A DNA stretch of 64,000 nt. Source: Lingula anatina (Eukaryota > Brachiopoda > Lingulata > Lingulida > Lingulidae). The notes beneath the pieces were generated by a model. It did no database searches, was not told the origin of the DNA, and was given only the letters and a program-made list of their open reading frames with translations. Of the stretch, positions 63,113-64,000 are shown piece after piece; within the stretch, counting starts at the first letter, position 1, and each line of letters opens with the position of its first letter. The DNA lies in contig NW_019775645.1 in NCBI RefSeq assembly GCF_001039355.2, positions 171,696-235,695 of the forward strand. Direction: 5' to 3'. A program made the position numbers and the translations under genes.

Positions 63113-64000
63113 GTCAGGTATATTACCCTTTCTTGGTGATCAAGTGTATGGGTGGTAATGGCTGAATTTTTTCTTCTTCCAAGATGCCAAATGAAAAACT
63201 TGTCTGAAACATTTGGCCCTCCCTGTCCTCTTCTTAATTTGCCACATTCCCACAGTTGTGACACAGTTGGATACCATTTTCTCCTGCATCATTGGGGGGG
63301 AGACAGAATGCATTTTGGGGCAAGTAATTTGCAGAACAGGATTTCAATTTAGAATAACTCCTGGCTATATTCGATTTAAAAAAGTATTTATACCTTTCTG
63401 CCACAAGTAGTTAACAACTATTAACCATTAAATACGTGAAAGAGAGAGAAAAGACTTGTAACACAGAACTTCAACAGCTGGGAAAATCTTAAACTTTTCT
63501 TGCCTCGCTTGACCCTGGCAATAGGACATCTTCCAGCATTAACCTCACTGGGGTGAACTTAACAGCTGGGAGGTTAACTTAAAGAAAGAATGCACATCTT
63601 TCATATGTAACTTCTCTTGCCAATTCACAAACTTACATACATGCTCATGGACACAAACATCTAGGTTTATTCTACCACACAAATTTACTTGTCAAATGCA
63701 TCTCAAGCCAGCAGGGCACTTATGGTGGAGATCAAACAACAGTTACTGAAAGGTTAAACCAACAAAACCACATATCTACCTCGACTTGACAAAGATCTTG
63801 CCAGAACATTAGCTTATGTTCACTGATTCATACAAATGGCAAATCATTTGTGAGTGAAACTGTGATTTGAGTGTGCTGCCAGATCATCTATCCAAATTCT
63901 ATACCACATCAAGATTTCTCACCAACATACAGGTTTTAACCCAAAATGGTATCACAAAGGCATAAATCATGTTGTGCATACAAATATGAACTAATATCCA
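62752..64000. other. Non-coding to window end, with (CA)n-(AAT)n microsatellite
   Basis: (AC)n at about 63047-63079 runs into (AAT)n at 63078-63113. No exon on either strand was recognised; it is probably a further intron of the + strand gene or of URI1. Confidence 0.5.

Overview
This is a gene-sparse, AT-rich stretch of an animal (metazoan) nuclear genome. Genes are split by introns with GT..AG borders, UTRs are long, microsatellites and homopolymers are frequent, and there are many decayed transposons. Two single N bases show that it comes from an assembly. Gene content fits a marine bilaterian invertebrate, possibly a mollusc or other lophotrochozoan; I cannot fix the phylum from sequence alone. 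| Layout. (1) 1-6.3 kb: no recognised gene; contains a 962-bp non-autonomous DNA transposon with a 6-bp target duplication and two short palindromic elements. (2) 6.37-9.81 kb, + strand: a complete two-coding-exon TP53INP homologue (258 aa, LIR autophagy motif and second conserved block), followed by a long 3' UTR. (3) 14.5-17.8 kb, - strand: a complete six-exon BtpA-family gene (273 aa). (4) 17.8-18.9 kb: the shared upstream region of that gene and cyclin E, with several E2F-like sites. (5) 18.9-28.6 kb, + strand: a complete ten-exon cyclin E gene (431 aa, cyclin box, C-terminal TPPxS phosphodegron), with a 3' UTR to about 31.05 kb. (6) 33.6-50.5 kb: a nest of transposon relics: BEL/Pao gag and protease, Ty3/gypsy gag, a Mutator-like DDE transposase, a ZNF862/hAT-like pseudogene with introns, a LINE 3' end, a DIRS/Ngaro-like gag-like ORF, a hAT fragment joined in frame to a pogo/Tigger transposase, a gypsy integrase tail and a MITE. 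(7) 51.3-59.3 kb, - strand: the C-terminal six coding exons of URI1 (unconventional prefoldin). Its introns hold a MITE, a LINE fragment, a minisatellite, a probable false assembly duplication and a CpG-rich palindromic block. (8) 60.9-62.8 kb, + strand: two exons of an unrecognised acidic/lysine-rich gene. | How it fits together. TP53INP, cyclin E and URI lie in one neighbourhood. In human, TP53INP1 is beside CCNE2 (8q22.1) and CCNE1 is beside URI1 (19q12). The window therefore looks like the unduplicated ancestral linkage from which the two vertebrate loci came. The other standout is inside cyclin E: the 5' boundary of exon 8, including its splice acceptor, is the last of four tandem 59-bp copies, so the intron carries three decayed decoys of the exon start.
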